Below are positions 42,782 through 52,256 of a DNA stretch of 64,000 bases, piece by piece. Position numbers and translations under genes: made by a program. Under the pieces are notes generated by a model. That model was given only the letters and a program-made list of their open reading frames with translations, did no database searches and was not told the DNA's origin. The stretch spans positions 316,326-380,325 of the forward strand of contig JACOUO010000011.1 of NCBI GenBank assembly GCA_016177845.1, given 5' to 3'. Source of the DNA: Deltaproteobacteria bacterium. Its GTDB lineage: Bacteria; Desulfobacterota; GWC2-55-46. How positions within the stretch are numbered: the stretch's first letter is position 1; each line of letters begins with the position of its first letter.

Positions 42782-44956
42782 TCAGCTTCCGCTTTCGTGC
42801 TCGCTTTCCTTAAGGCTCCTGATGCGTTCTACCTTCAGTACCTTCTTTATCTTCTGGAGGGATTTAATGATATTCTTAAGGTGGGTCAGGTCATTTACCT
42901 CCACCTCAAATGTGCATATCGCCTTGTTCTCCTCGTTTGTCTTTATCTGCGCGCTTGAGATATTGGCATCAGCCGCTTTTATCGCATTGGTCATCTCGGC
43001 AAGCAGGCCCTTTTCGTTCCTGCATACGACTTCAATCCTTGCGGGCCTTGTTGTCTTTGCCTTCTTATCCCACTGGACGTCTATTAGCCTGTCCTTGTCG
43101 ATTTGCAGGAGGCTTGTGCACCCTGCCGCGTGTATGGCTACACCCTGGCCGTGTGTTATGAACCCTGATATCTCATCTCCGGGCAGAGGGTTGCAGCATT
43201 TGGCGAACCTGACAAGCACATCCTCCTCACCCCTGACAACGATGGCGTTATTGGACTTCTCAGTGCCCTTGAACTTATCAAACATCTTCCTGATCGAGAA
43301 CTTGTTGCTCTGCTCAAGCTTCTCGGGAGGAAGTATCTTTCCAAGGAGCTGTCTGACGGATATCTTACCGTAGCCTACGCCCGCAAGCAGGCCCTCAAGC
43401 CCCTGAAGCCCGAAGCCTTCGGCAATCTTTTCAAGCTCGCCTGATTTTATAAGCTTTCCGTACTCAACCCCGTGCTTGTTGAACTCTTTTTCGCATATTT
43501 CCTTGCCAAGGGTGATGCTCTTCTCCCTTTCCTCAGTCTTTATCCACTGCCTTATCCTTGTCTTTGCCTTTGAGCTTATGACAAACTTAAGCCAGTCTTT
43601 TGAAGGGTGGTGGGTAACTGAGGTAAGTATCTCGACAACATCCCCGTTCTTAAGCTTGTATTTAAGGGGGACCATCTTGCCGTTTATCCTTGCCCCCATG
43701 CACCTGTTTCCCACATCCGTATGAATGGTATAGGCAAAATCAACGGGGGTAGCGCCAACGGGGAACTGCTTTACGGCTCCTTTGGGGGTGAACACGAATA
43801 CTTCCTCGGGGAAGAGGTCGACCTTGAGGGATTCCATGAACTCATCAGAGTCCTTAAGGTCTCTCTGCCATTCAAGGAGCTGCCTGAGCCATGCAAAGCT
43901 CTTGTCGTCCTTATCGTCAATCTTGCCTTCCTTGTATTTCCAGTGCGCGGCAATACCGTTCTCGGCAACCCGGTGCATCTCATCTGTCCTTATCTGGACC
44001 TCCATCCTCACCCCGTAAGGGCCGACAACGGTTGTATGGAGTGATTGATAAAGGTTTGCCTTGGGAATCGCTATATAGTCCTTGAACCTTCCCGGCACAG
44101 GCTTCCAGATGGAGTGGACTATGCCAAGGACTCCGTAGCAGTCCTTTAAGCTCTCCACAATTACCCTGAAGGCAATGACATCATAGATATTCTCAAACTC
44201 CACATCCTGGTCCAGCATCTTTTTATAGATGCTGTAGAGCTGCTTAGGCCTGCCTGTAACCTCACCGGCTATTTCATGCTCATTTAGGTTCTGCTCTATT
44301 ATGGCCTTGACCTCGCCAATGAAGTTGCCCCTGATATCCAGCAGCTTTACGACCTTCTCCTTAAGCCTTGAATACTTCTCAGGCTCAAGGTACATGAAAG
44401 ACAGGTCCTCAAGCTCGGCCTTTATCCACCCGATACCAAGCCTGTTCGCAAGAGGAGCATAGATATCAAGCGTCTCCTGCGCTATCTTCCTCTGCTTTTC
44501 AGGCGAAAGGGCTGAAAGCGTCCTCATGTTATGCAGCCTGTCAGCAAGCTTTATCAGTATGACCCTGATATCCCTGCCCATGGCAAGGATCATCTTGCGG
44601 AAGTTCTCAGCCTCGTGGTCCCGTCTCTTATCGAAAGTCATGCGGCTTAACTTGGTCAAGCCGTCGACAAGGGCCGCCACCTCAGGGCCGAAAAGCTCTT
44701 CTATCTTCTCTACTGTTGTATGGGTATCTTCTACTGTATCGTGGAGCAGGCCTGTTGCAATGCTCTGGGAGTCGAGTTTGAGGCCTGTGAGTATGTCAGC
44801 TACTTCTATAGGGTGTATAAGGTAAGGCTCTCCCGACATCCTTGTTTGGCCCTGATGGACAAAACCAGAAAAAACATAAGCCTTTTTTATGATCTCAAGG
44901 TCTGCGGAAGGGTTATAGGAAACTACTTTTTCAAGTATGTCCTCTAATCTGACCAT
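42782..44956 (-). CDS. Bifunctional (p)ppGpp synthetase/hydrolase Rel
   Basis: A 724-residue Rel/SpoT protein. The HD hydrolase domain has HDTVED at residues 72-77. The synthetase domain carries RFKD in GRFKDYIAIPK, the RxKD form typical of bifunctional enzymes rather than synthetase-only RelA (ExDD). A TGS domain (VFTPKGAVKQFPVGATPVDF) and a C-terminal ACT domain follow. It makes and degrades the stringent alarmone. The promoter upstream ends its -10 box 8 nt before the ATG, suggesting a near-leaderless mRNA. ridA follows in the same direction. Confidence 0.96.
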   Translation of the reverse strand: MVRLEDILEKVVSYNPSADLEIIKKAYVFSGFVHQGQTRMSGEPYLIHPIEVADILTGLKLDSQSIATGLLHDTVEDTHTTVEKIEELFGPEVAALVDGLTKLSRMTFDKRRDHEAENFRKMILAMGRDIRVILIKLADRLHNMRTLSALSPEKQRKIAQETLDIYAPLANRLGIGWIKAELEDLSFMYLEPEKYSRLKEKVVKLLDIRGNFIGEVKAIIEQNLNEHEIAGEVTGRPKQLYSIYKKMLDQDVEFENIYDVIAFRVIVESLKDCYGVLGIVHSIWKPVPGRFKDYIAIPKANLYQSLHTTVVGPYGVRMEVQIRTDEMHRVAENGIAAHWKYKEGKIDDKDDKSFAWLRQLLEWQRDLKDSDEFMESLKVDLFPEEVFVFTPKGAVKQFPVGATPVDFAYTIHTDVGNRCMGARINGKMVPLKYKLKNGDVVEILTSVTHHPSKDWLKFVISSKAKTRIRQWIKTEEREKSITLGKEICEKEFNKHGVEYGKLIKSGELEKIAEGFGLQGLEGLLAGVGYGKISVRQLLGKILPPEKLEQSNKFSIRKMFDKFKGTEKSNNAIVVRGEEDVLVRFAKCCNPLPGDEISGFITHGQGVAIHAAGCTSLLQIDKDRLIDVQWDKKAKTTRPARIEVVCRNEKGLLAEMTNAIKAADANISSAQIKTNEENKAICTFEVEVNDLTHLKNIIKSLQKIKKVLKVERIRSLKESEHESGS

Positions 44957-44964
44957 ATTCTTCC

Positions 44965-44993
44965 AATTTAACGCAAAGCATAGAACTTTTCAA
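44965..44993 (-). promoter_or_regulatory. rel promoter giving a near-leaderless mRNA
   Basis: On the minus strand TTGAAA (44993-44988), a 17-nt spacer and TAAATT (44970-44965). The -10 box ends 8 nt before the rel ATG at 44956, the same geometry as the purM, PBP1A and ccsA promoters. The 8 nt contain GGAAGA, but a start site about 2 nt before the ATG would leave it out of the mRNA. Confidence 0.65.
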
Positions 44994-45093
44994 TAGACAA
45001 GGGGCTGCATGCCAATTAAAGTTGATTTTAAAATGCGTATTCCCGCCCTGGAGAACCCCTTTTTCCCTAAAAGAACTAAAATAGGCGTTTACC

Positions 45094-45122
45094 TTGCTTT
45101 ACCGCCATGTTTTTGTTATATT
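45094..45122 (+). promoter_or_regulatory. PBP1A promoter giving a near-leaderless mRNA
   Basis: TTGCTT (45094-45099), a 17-nt spacer and TATATT (45117-45122). The -10 box ends 8 nt before an ATG at 45131. This places the start site downstream of the alternative in-frame ATG at 45107, so it supports 45131 as the true start. Confidence 0.65.
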
Positions 45123-45130
45123 TTGGGTAT

Positions 45131-47503
45131 ATGCGTCTCTTGAAATTGCTCCTATTCGCCACTATTGCCCTGATTATAACAGGGTTTGGCACATATTTTT
45201 ACTTCACGCGGGGGCTCCCCTCGCTTGAGACACTCCAGGACTACCACCCCAATCTCGTTACCACGGTATATTCCCATGACGGCAGGGTTATAGGTGAGTT
45301 CTATATAGAGCGCAGGATCGTAGTGCCGCTTGAGAAGATGCCCCCTCACCTCGTAAACGCCTTTCTGGCTGCGGAGGACACCAAATTTTTCGAGCATAAA
45401 GGCATTGATTATACCAGTATTTTCAGGGCCCTCCTTAAAAATGTAATGGCGGGCAAGGTCGTCCAGGGCGGCTCCACCATAACCCAGCAGCTTGCCAAGA
45501 GCATCCTTTCATCCGAAAGAAAGCTTTCAAGAAAGGTGCGTGAGGCAATACTGGCCTTCAGAATCGAGAAAAACCTCAATAAAGATGAGATTCTGCACCT
45601 CTATCTTAACCAGATATATTTCGGCAACGGAGCGTACGGCATACAGACAGCGGCTGAGACATACTTCGGCAAGGATGTAGAAGAGCTTGACCTTGCGGAA
45701 TGCGCCCTTCTGGCAGGGCTTCCAAAGGCCCCAAGCAAGTACTCGCCCCATGCCAACTATGACCTTGCCAAAAAGAGGCAGGAATTCATATTGGGCCGCA
45801 TGGTAGAGGAAAAGTTCATAACCATTGAGCAGGCGCAGGCAGCCTTAAACAGAAAGCTCAGGATAAGGCCAAAAAAATCAGACAGCCTCGGCGTTGCACC
45901 TTATTTCACGGAAGAGATAAGGAAGTACATGGAGGATAAATACGGGGTCGATGCCCTTTACAAGGACGGCCTTGAGATATTCACCACCCTCGATGTCGAG
46001 ATGCAAAAGGCAGCCAACATAGCAGTAATGGACGGGCTCAGGGACCATGACAAGAGGCGCGGCTTCAGGGGCGCAATAAAGACCCTTGCCTCTGAAGAGA
46101 CCATAGATTCATTCAGGGCTGAGATTGATAAAAAACTTGCCGTTGACCCCCTTGAGGCAGGAAATATCTATGAGGGAATAATAACCGCCGTAAACACAAA
46201 GAATATGACCTTAAGCGTGGATATCGGCAGCGCTCACGGCATCGTTGCCCAGTCTGACATGGAATGGGCAAAACTTTATAATCCCAAAGGCTCGCCTGAC
46301 GGCGGTAAATACGAAGAGCTTAGTAAGCTATTCAGGGCAGGAGATGTAATTCAGGTAATGGTCAAATCCGTTCCCGCAAGCTCCTCTACCCTCGTTCCCT
46401 TAAGGCTTGAACAGGAGCCTCTCGCGCAGGCTTCTCTCTTAGCCATAGAGCCTGAAACAGGCGGCATCAAGGCAATGGTCGGCGGGTCGGATTTCACAAA
46501 GACCCAGTTCAACAGGGCAACCCAGGCCCTAAGGCAGCCGGGCTCTTCATTCAAGCCCATCATATATACTGCGGCATTGGATAAGAACTATACGCCTGCA
46601 TCAATTGTAATAGATTCGCCTCTCGTATTCGATGAGATAAAGGACGACCAGTGGAGGCCTAAGAACTATGACGACCAGTTCTACGGCCCGACTACCGTAA
46701 GGGAGGCCATAGCGCGCTCCCGTAATATCATAACCATCAAAATACTGCAGGATATAGGGATTGACCACGCTATCACATACGCCAAGGCGCTTGGCATAAA
46801 CTCCCCTCTTGCAAGGGACCTGTCTCTGGCGCTCGGCTCATCCGCGGTAACGCTTACCGAGATGACAACGGCCTTCTCCACATTGGCGGCGCAGGGCATA
46901 AAGCCTGAGCCCTACTCCATCACAAAGATAGTGGACAGAACAGGAGCGGTGCTTGAAGAGAATAAGCCGTTTACCACGACTGTCATCAGCCCCCAGACAG
47001 CTTACATAATGACAAGCCTGCTGCAAAGCGTTGTTGAGCATGGCACAGCCGCAAGGGCAAGGGCGCTCGGCAGACCGGCGGCAGGAAAGACAGGCACGAC
47101 AAACAACTTAAATGACGCATGGTTCGTTGGATATGTGCCGGGGCTTACCGCAGGCGCGTGGATAGGCTATGACGAAGAAAAACCGCTTGGACACGGCGAG
47201 ACTGGCTCTCAGGCCGCGCTTCCCATCTGGCTTAAGTTCATGCAGGGAGCTGCCTCCCAGATGCCTGTGCGAAACTTCCCCATACCTGATGGGCTTGAGT
47301 TCGCGAAGATAGACCCTGAGACAGGGCTTCTTGCAAACGCTTCGACTCAGGATGCGATATTCGAGGTATTCAAGGCAGGAACAGCCCCGAAGGAGTTCGC
47401 CCCTGTTACTGGCAAGACACGCTCTACTGATTTCTTTATGATAGATACAGATTCTAAACCGGTAAAGGTCAAGAAACCCGACATTACCAAATTCGTGGAT
47501 TGA
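45131..47503 (+). CDS. Class A penicillin-binding protein 1A (glycosyltransferase-transpeptidase)
   Basis: Polymerises and crosslinks peptidoglycan from lipid II. About 790 residues. A cytoplasmic-membrane helix (residues 3-24) is followed by the GT51 domain with catalytic Glu82 in AEDTKFFEHKGID and GGSTITQQLAK. An OB-like linker follows, then the transpeptidase domain with SSFK (Ser472), SRN and KTGT (653-656). I prefer the ATG at 45131 over 45107 because the promoter's -10 box ends 8 nt before it and the helix then starts at the N-terminus. moaA follows after 7 bp. Confidence 0.96.
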   Translation: MRLLKLLLFATIALIITGFGTYFYFTRGLPSLETLQDYHPNLVTTVYSHDGRVIGEFYIERRIVVPLEKMPPHLVNAFLAAEDTKFFEHKGIDYTSIFRALLKNVMAGKVVQGGSTITQQLAKSILSSERKLSRKVREAILAFRIEKNLNKDEILHLYLNQIYFGNGAYGIQTAAETYFGKDVEELDLAECALLAGLPKAPSKYSPHANYDLAKKRQEFILGRMVEEKFITIEQAQAALNRKLRIRPKKSDSLGVAPYFTEEIRKYMEDKYGVDALYKDGLEIFTTLDVEMQKAANIAVMDGLRDHDKRRGFRGAIKTLASEETIDSFRAEIDKKLAVDPLEAGNIYEGIITAVNTKNMTLSVDIGSAHGIVAQSDMEWAKLYNPKGSPDGGKYEELSKLFRAGDVIQVMVKSVPASSSTLVPLRLEQEPLAQASLLAIEPETGGIKAMVGGSDFTKTQFNRATQALRQPGSSFKPIIYTAALDKNYTPASIVIDSPLVFDEIKDDQWRPKNYDDQFYGPTTVREAIARSRNIITIKILQDIGIDHAITYAKALGINSPLARDLSLALGSSAVTLTEMTTAFSTLAAQGIKPEPYSITKIVDRTGAVLEENKPFTTTVISPQTAYIMTSLLQSVVEHGTAARARALGRPAAGKTGTTNNLNDAWFVGYVPGLTAGAWIGYDEEKPLGHGETGSQAALPIWLKFMQGAASQMPVRNFPIPDGLEFAKIDPETGLLANASTQDAIFEVFKAGTAPKEFAPVTGKTRSTDFFMIDTDSKPVKVKKPDITKFVD

Positions 47504-47510
47504 GGCGGTT

Positions 47511-48503
47511 ATGGAAAAGCTTGTTGACGCATATGAACGCAAAATAGATTATTTGAGGATGTCGGTAACGGACAGGTGCAACTTAAGATGCGTCTATTGC
47601 ATGCCCCCTGAGGGCATTGACCTTGCCGACTCACAAAATATCCTGAGATACGAAGAGCTTCTAAGGATAGCAAGGATTGCCATCGGGCACGGCGTCTCAA
47701 AGATAAGGATAACAGGCGGAGAGCCCCTTGTCCGTAAAGGCATACTTGAGTTTCTCAAATCCCTTTCAGAGATACCGGGGCTGAACGACTTAAGCCTTAC
47801 CACAAACGGAGTGCTTCTTAAGCAGTACGCGCAGAACTTAAAGGATGCCGGGCTTAAAAGGGTAAATGTCAGCCTTGACTCACTAAAGAGGGACAGATTC
47901 CAGAAGATGACCAGAGGAGATAATCTTCAGGATGTGCTTGACGGCCTTGAGGAGGCCCTGAAAGTCGGGCTTACCCCTGTTAAGATAAACATGGTCGTCA
48001 TCAAAGGCTTCAACGATGATGAAGTAATCGAGTTCGCCATGATGTCAAAGGTAAAGCCCTATCATGTGCGTTTTATCGAGTATATGCCGTTTAACACCCA
48101 GGAAGGCTGGCAGAGGGACAAGTGCATCTCCGCAAAGGAACTCAGGGAGTTGATAAGCAAGGTCGAGCCCCTTGAGCCTGTTATTGACTCAAGCGGTTCA
48201 GCAGGCCCTGCCAAGAGATATAAATTCAAGGACGCGCCCGGCGAAGTGGGCTTCATAAGCCCAATCTCTGAGCACTTCTGCGGCTCATGCAACAGATTAA
48301 GGCTTACCTCGGATGGTAAGCTCAGGACCTGCCTTTTTTCAGACAATGAGATTGATTTAAGGACAGCGCTCCGTGACGGCTCAGGTGATGAAGTAATAGA
48401 GCATATTTTATTTAAGGCAGTTGCCGAGAAACCGAGCGGCCACAGGATAAATGAGAATGTATTTAAAAAGTGCAGCAGGACGATGAGCCTGATAGGTGGA
48501 TAG
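47511..48503 (+). CDS. moaA: GTP 3',8-cyclase (molybdenum cofactor synthesis)
   Basis: A radical SAM enzyme that converts GTP to 3',8-cyclo-GTP, the first step of molybdopterin synthesis. The 330-residue protein has the SAM cluster motif CNLRCVYC (Cys23, Cys27, Cys30), the GTP-site C-terminal cluster in EHFCGSCNRLRLTSDG plus RTCLF, and the C-terminal double glycine that is required for activity in characterised MoaA proteins. It follows the PBP1A gene by 7 bp, an unusual pairing that suggests shared transcription. A clear terminator follows at 48544-48572. Confidence 0.97.
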   Translation: MEKLVDAYERKIDYLRMSVTDRCNLRCVYCMPPEGIDLADSQNILRYEELLRIARIAIGHGVSKIRITGGEPLVRKGILEFLKSLSEIPGLNDLSLTTNGVLLKQYAQNLKDAGLKRVNVSLDSLKRDRFQKMTRGDNLQDVLDGLEEALKVGLTPVKINMVVIKGFNDDEVIEFAMMSKVKPYHVRFIEYMPFNTQEGWQRDKCISAKELRELISKVEPLEPVIDSSGSAGPAKRYKFKDAPGEVGFISPISEHFCGSCNRLRLTSDGKLRTCLFSDNEIDLRTALRDGSGDEVIEHILFKAVAEKPSGHRINENVFKKCSRTMSLIGG

Positions 48504-48543
48504 GCTTATATTTGAGAGTTGTTAATTTAGTAAGGCATCCTAC

Positions 48544-48572
48544 AAAGCGGGCTCAATCTGAGTCCGCTTTTT
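48544..48572 (+). terminator. Rho-independent terminator after moaA
   Basis: AAAGCGGGCTC (48544-48554) pairs with GAGTCCGCTTT (48560-48570), 11 bp with one G-U pair, around a 5-nt loop, followed by TT on the plus strand to give a run of five T. It ends the PBP1A-moaA unit and lies just before the 3' end of the convergent phosphoesterase gene. Confidence 0.85.
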
Positions 48573-48589
48573 CCATTTCAGCAGATATT

Positions 48590-49324
48590 CTACCACCCCA
48601 GCTTTAGTCTCTCGGCAAGTCTTTCAGGAAGTCCTGCGGCGAGTATCTTTTCAGCGGTAGACTGTATATCGTATTCGATCCTGTGAAAGGTGACAATTGA
48701 CTTACGAGTATCGTATATGATGAAGGATGCCCTTGGGTCCCTGTCTCTCGGCTGTCCGATAGAGCCGGGGTTTATAAGATAGTTGACGCCCTTTTCGATT
48801 TTTATGGTCTGGTCGGTTTTTATGTCAGCGGAGCCGTCATGTTCGGCAAAGGTAACAGGCACATGGGTGTGGCCGAAAAAGCAGAGGTTAGGCCTGCCCA
48901 TCTCTCTTAACAGGTCAAAATTTCTGAGCGCGCTTCTCTCTCCTAAGATATAGGTATCGGTATCGTCTATTGAGCCGTGGACAGCGAGAAATTTATTGTC
49001 TATCAGAAGAGTGCGGGGGAGATTCCTTAAAAACTCCTTGTTCTCGGCATTCAAGGCATGCCTTGTCCAGTAGATGGCGGTCTGCGCCTGCAGATTGAAG
49101 TCAAACGGGTCCTCAAGCCCTGAGGCCCTTGAGTCGTGGTTGCCCATCACGCAGATTATCTTTTTCTTCCTGATGATATCAATGCACTCGTTGGGATTGG
49201 CATTATAACCGACTATATCTCCGAGGCAGATGATCTTGTTTATATCAAGGTTTTCAACTTCGTCAATAAAAGCGGAGAATGCCTCAAGATTTGAGTGGAT
49301 GTCGGAAATAACAGCATAGCGCAT
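48590..49324 (-). CDS. YfcE-like metallophosphoesterase
   Basis: A 244-residue calcineurin-like phosphoesterase of the PF12850 type. All metal motifs are present: DIHSN (8-12), GDIVGY, GNHD, a later His in AVHGS and GHTHVP. Such proteins hydrolyse phosphodiesters in vitro, but the physiological substrate is mostly unknown. It is transcribed after the zinc-ribbon gene (68-bp gap) and convergent with moaA. No ribosome-binding site is visible. Confidence 0.9.
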   Translation of the reverse strand: MRYAVISDIHSNLEAFSAFIDEVENLDINKIICLGDIVGYNANPNECIDIIRKKKIICVMGNHDSRASGLEDPFDFNLQAQTAIYWTRHALNAENKEFLRNLPRTLLIDNKFLAVHGSIDDTDTYILGERSALRNFDLLREMGRPNLCFFGHTHVPVTFAEHDGSADIKTDQTIKIEKGVNYLINPGSIGQPRDRDPRASFIIYDTRKSIVTFHRIEYDIQSTAEKILAAGLPERLAERLKLGW

Positions 49325-49392
49325 AATAAGAGAGTCGCTTTTAACGGCGCGAGTAATTTAGATTCCTTCCTGGATTTGGGAGCGGCGGCTTT

Positions 49393-49701
49393 TTAATGTA
49401 TAGTCCCCTTAAAGTCCTCTCCCTCAAACATGACCTTGCCTGTCTGGAAGGGGTCGTTCGTAAACTTGTCTCTGCATGATTTGCAGAGTATGTAGATGAG
49501 CTCCTTGGAGACATCTTCCTCAAGGGTCTTCGGGTCTATATTTTCCATTGCGTCAAGCAGTTCATTGATGCCTTCTTCGACATCTCCCTCGTAATCCTCA
49601 AGGTAGCCGTCAAAATCAGCGAAACTCCTTATCTCTACAATATATTTCAGGCTGCCCTTGGGAAGTTCCCTGCCGCAGCTATGACACCGTAATTTCTGCA
49701 T
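49393..49701 (-). CDS. Small CxxC zinc-ribbon-like protein, unknown function
   Basis: A 102-residue acidic protein with CHSC (6-9) at the N-terminus and CKSC later (near residue 73), which could together bind one zinc. The middle is rich in Asp and Glu. No family is recognised. A GAAAGGATT stretch precedes the ATG. It is divergent from ccsA and upstream of the phosphoesterase gene, so it may be co-transcribed with the latter. Its function cannot be guessed from sequence. Confidence 0.7.
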   Translation of the reverse strand: MQKLRCHSCGRELPKGSLKYIVEIRSFADFDGYLEDYEGDVEEGINELLDAMENIDPKTLEEDVSKELIYILCKSCRDKFTNDPFQTGKVMFEGEDFKGTIH

Positions 49702-49818
49702 TATTTATAAATCCTTTCTGGAAAATAAGCCTGAAAAAATACCAAAACCCGTCTGAGCAGCGCTCAAATGGGTCTCACTTTTGTGCTTTTGGTTAAATCT
49801 TATCCCTAAAGATGCCGC

Positions 49819-49847
49819 TTGTCAAACTAAATAGGAATATGTTAAAT
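49819..49847 (+). promoter_or_regulatory. ccsA promoter giving a near-leaderless mRNA
   Basis: TTGTCA (49819-49824), a 17-nt spacer and TTAAAT (49842-49847). The -10 box ends 8 nt before the ccsA ATG at 49856. With an 18-nt spacer TAAATT (49843-49848) is an equally good -10 box. No ribosome-binding site is present. Confidence 0.6.
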
Positions 49848-49855
49848 TTAGCCTT

Positions 49856-50740
49856 ATGTCAAGCTACGATTTAATCCTCTCCAGGGACTCTTACCTGCTT
49901 GCGTTTGAACTGAGGCTTTTCTGGTCTATAACATTTCTTTACGGGCTCTCTTTTCTGCTTTTTGCCTTTCATATTCTATCACGCACCCCTGTGCTTGGCA
50001 AGGCAGCCCGGACAACCCTGATTCTATCGGTTATTGCCCATACCGCGCTTATAGTCCTAAGGACATTCGAAGGAGGAAGGGCGCCTTTCCAGACCCTGTA
50101 TGAAAGCCTCTCTTGGTTCGCATGGTCAGCCTCCCTCACCTTTCTATATGTTTCGAGGAAATGGAAAGATATCCATATACCGGGAGTATTTGTAACAGTT
50201 CTGGCAATGGGCGCGTGCCTATACGCCCTGCTTTCAAGGTCTCCTGCCGTGGAGCCGCTTGCCCCTCCCCTGCAAAGCTACTGGTTTGAATGGCATGTCA
50301 TTCTTGCCTTTTTCTCATACGCTGTATTTGTTGTAAGCGCCTCTATTGAGGCAACATATCTTGGGGTAAAGCCCCTTATTGGCCGAGGGGCAGAGGCTTA
50401 CGGATTTTCCTCTGATATGCTTGAGGATTTTCATTCAATGGCATTCAAGCTTGTGCTCTTCGGATTTCCTCTGCTTACATTCGGGATTTTCTCAGGGGCT
50501 GCATGGGCAAATGAGGCATGGGGCCGGTACTGGAGCTGGGACCCGAAAGAGACCTGGTCTCTTATAACATGGACCGTATTTGCGCTCTATCTCCATGCAA
50601 AGGCAATCCCAAGGTTTAAAGGGCTTCCGGCCTCGGTTATAAATATAGTCGGCTTTATTTGCATGATGATGACATTTCTTGGAGTAAACTGGCTTGCAAA
50701 GCTTTTGGGCGTTCCAAGCCTTCATATCTATGCGGTATAA
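49856..50740 (+). CDS. ccsA: Cytochrome c assembly protein CcsA (system II)
   Basis: Haem-handling membrane protein of system II cytochrome c maturation, which passes haem to CxxCH apocytochromes on the outer side of the membrane. The 294-residue protein has about eight hydrophobic segments and the WWD motif WGRYWSWDPKETW from Trp222, the haem-binding signature. It is followed by a ResB gene that overlaps it by 11 bp; CcsA and ResB (CcsB) form the synthase. A promoter just upstream predicts a near-leaderless mRNA. Confidence 0.95.
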   Translation: MSSYDLILSRDSYLLAFELRLFWSITFLYGLSFLLFAFHILSRTPVLGKAARTTLILSVIAHTALIVLRTFEGGRAPFQTLYESLSWFAWSASLTFLYVSRKWKDIHIPGVFVTVLAMGACLYALLSRSPAVEPLAPPLQSYWFEWHVILAFFSYAVFVVSASIEATYLGVKPLIGRGAEAYGFSSDMLEDFHSMAFKLVLFGFPLLTFGIFSGAAWANEAWGRYWSWDPKETWSLITWTVFALYLHAKAIPRFKGLPASVINIVGFICMMMTFLGVNWLAKLLGVPSLHIYAV

Positions 50741-52190
50741 TTCCTTTACGGAAAAACTGAAAAACTATTTTACGGGGCTTGGGGACAGGCATGCCGGTTC
50801 CCGCAGATTTCTCTGCTGGAGCTACAAACAGCTTTCCTCCATCACGACCTCTGTCTATCTGCTTGGCCTGATGGCTCTCTTTTTCATGGTGGGTACCATT
50901 TTCCCTCAGGGCGGCAGCATAGATGATTATATAAAAGAAGGGGGCGGATTCGTATTTTTTGTAAAGCTCTTCGGCCTGCTCGATTTCTTCAGCTCGCCGC
51001 TTTTTCTGATACTCGCCTTCATTTTCTTTCTTAACCTTGCCATATGCACATATGAAAGGCTGCTTGTGCTTCAGGAAAGTCCAACCTTTCCCAAATCTTA
51101 TGAGCCTACCCACATTTTAATGCTTGCGCCGGATTTCAGTAATGCTCACTCAGAGCTGCGCAATGCCTTTGCAAAACTGAAATTCAAGGTCGTCTCGAAA
51201 GATGATGACTGGACTGTAGTTGAGAAAGGGCTGCCTTACAAATGGCTTACATGGCTCTATCACTTAGGCATAATCCTCTGCTTTTTAGGATTTATCCTGA
51301 CTTACCTGTTCTCGTTTGAGGGTACCATCACCTTAAAGCCCCGTGAGGCTCAGACGCTTGTGCCTGACACGACAGGCCGCATTCAGAGCCTTTGGAAAGA
51401 CAAGACCGGGCAGACAGACTTTCATCTCAAGCTTGATTCATTCCATACCGAATACGCTGAGGCCCCTGAGCTTGATTTCCCCAAAGACAAGCTCTCAAGG
51501 CTTGCCATCGGGCTTGGCTGGAAGTCCCCTGATTACGAGATGAAGGGGGAATCCCTCACCGCAAAGGACTGGAGGGCAAAGATAAAGGTAATCAAGGGCA
51601 GCGGCACCCTTGCGGAGCAGACAGTAGAGATAAATGAACCGCTTGAGTATGGCAATTACACATTCTATCTCCTTGGTTTTGAGCAGAACTTCAGATTGAG
51701 CGTTGAGGATAACCCGATACTGCTTGAGGCAAAAGAAGATGAGGATATCTTCATACCCGGCCTTGGGGATTCGATAAAGTTCGGCACTTTCAGGTCAGGC
51801 ACTCTCTATAAGCTTGACGGCACGATAGAAATGCTTAAGCCCTACACCATCGTTAAGCATACGGGCAAAGACACTGACGAGGAACTTGGAAGGATAGAGC
51901 CAGGAGCAATTATGGAGATAGACGGGGTCAATATAAAGCTTGTCGAGGTAGAAGAATCAGCTATTTTAAGCTATAGGTACGACCCCGGTGTCGGAATACT
52001 TTGGTGGGGCGGGATTCTTGTGCTTGTTGCCATGGCGCTCAGGTTCTACGGCAGCTGGTACAGAATCGCCTATCAAGTTACTGACACTGCCTCAATTGAA
52101 CTTAACATAATGACAAGAGGCCTCGGCTCAAGCTCTACCAAAATCATCAAAAGCCTTGAAAAGCACCTTCCGATTACGAAGCAGTCCTGA
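50730..52190 (+). CDS. resB: Cytochrome c biogenesis protein ResB/CcsB (system II)
   Basis: Partner of CcsA. About 486 residues with three membrane helices in the first third (LLGLMALFFMVGTIFPQGG; FSSPLFLILAFIFFLNLAIC; LYHLGIILCFLGFILTYLF), a long periplasmic domain and a last helix near the C-terminus (LWWGGILVLVAMALRFYG), as in the family. I chose ATG at 50730, overlapping ccsA by 11 bp; an in-frame ATG at 50694 would overlap by 47 bp. No strong ribosome-binding site is seen, which fits coupling with ccsA. Confidence 0.93.
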   Translation: MRYNSFTEKLKNYFTGLGDRHAGSRRFLCWSYKQLSSITTSVYLLGLMALFFMVGTIFPQGGSIDDYIKEGGGFVFFVKLFGLLDFFSSPLFLILAFIFFLNLAICTYERLLVLQESPTFPKSYEPTHILMLAPDFSNAHSELRNAFAKLKFKVVSKDDDWTVVEKGLPYKWLTWLYHLGIILCFLGFILTYLFSFEGTITLKPREAQTLVPDTTGRIQSLWKDKTGQTDFHLKLDSFHTEYAEAPELDFPKDKLSRLAIGLGWKSPDYEMKGESLTAKDWRAKIKVIKGSGTLAEQTVEINEPLEYGNYTFYLLGFEQNFRLSVEDNPILLEAKEDEDIFIPGLGDSIKFGTFRSGTLYKLDGTIEMLKPYTIVKHTGKDTDEELGRIEPGAIMEIDGVNIKLVEVEESAILSYRYDPGVGILWWGGILVLVAMALRFYGSWYRIAYQVTDTASIELNIMTRGLGSSSTKIIKSLEKHLPITKQS

Positions 52191-52256
52191 TTTTCCCATT
52201 TCAAAACCCCACTCCCCTTCGTAGCAATACCGCATCAGAAATGTTATATTTTTCTA

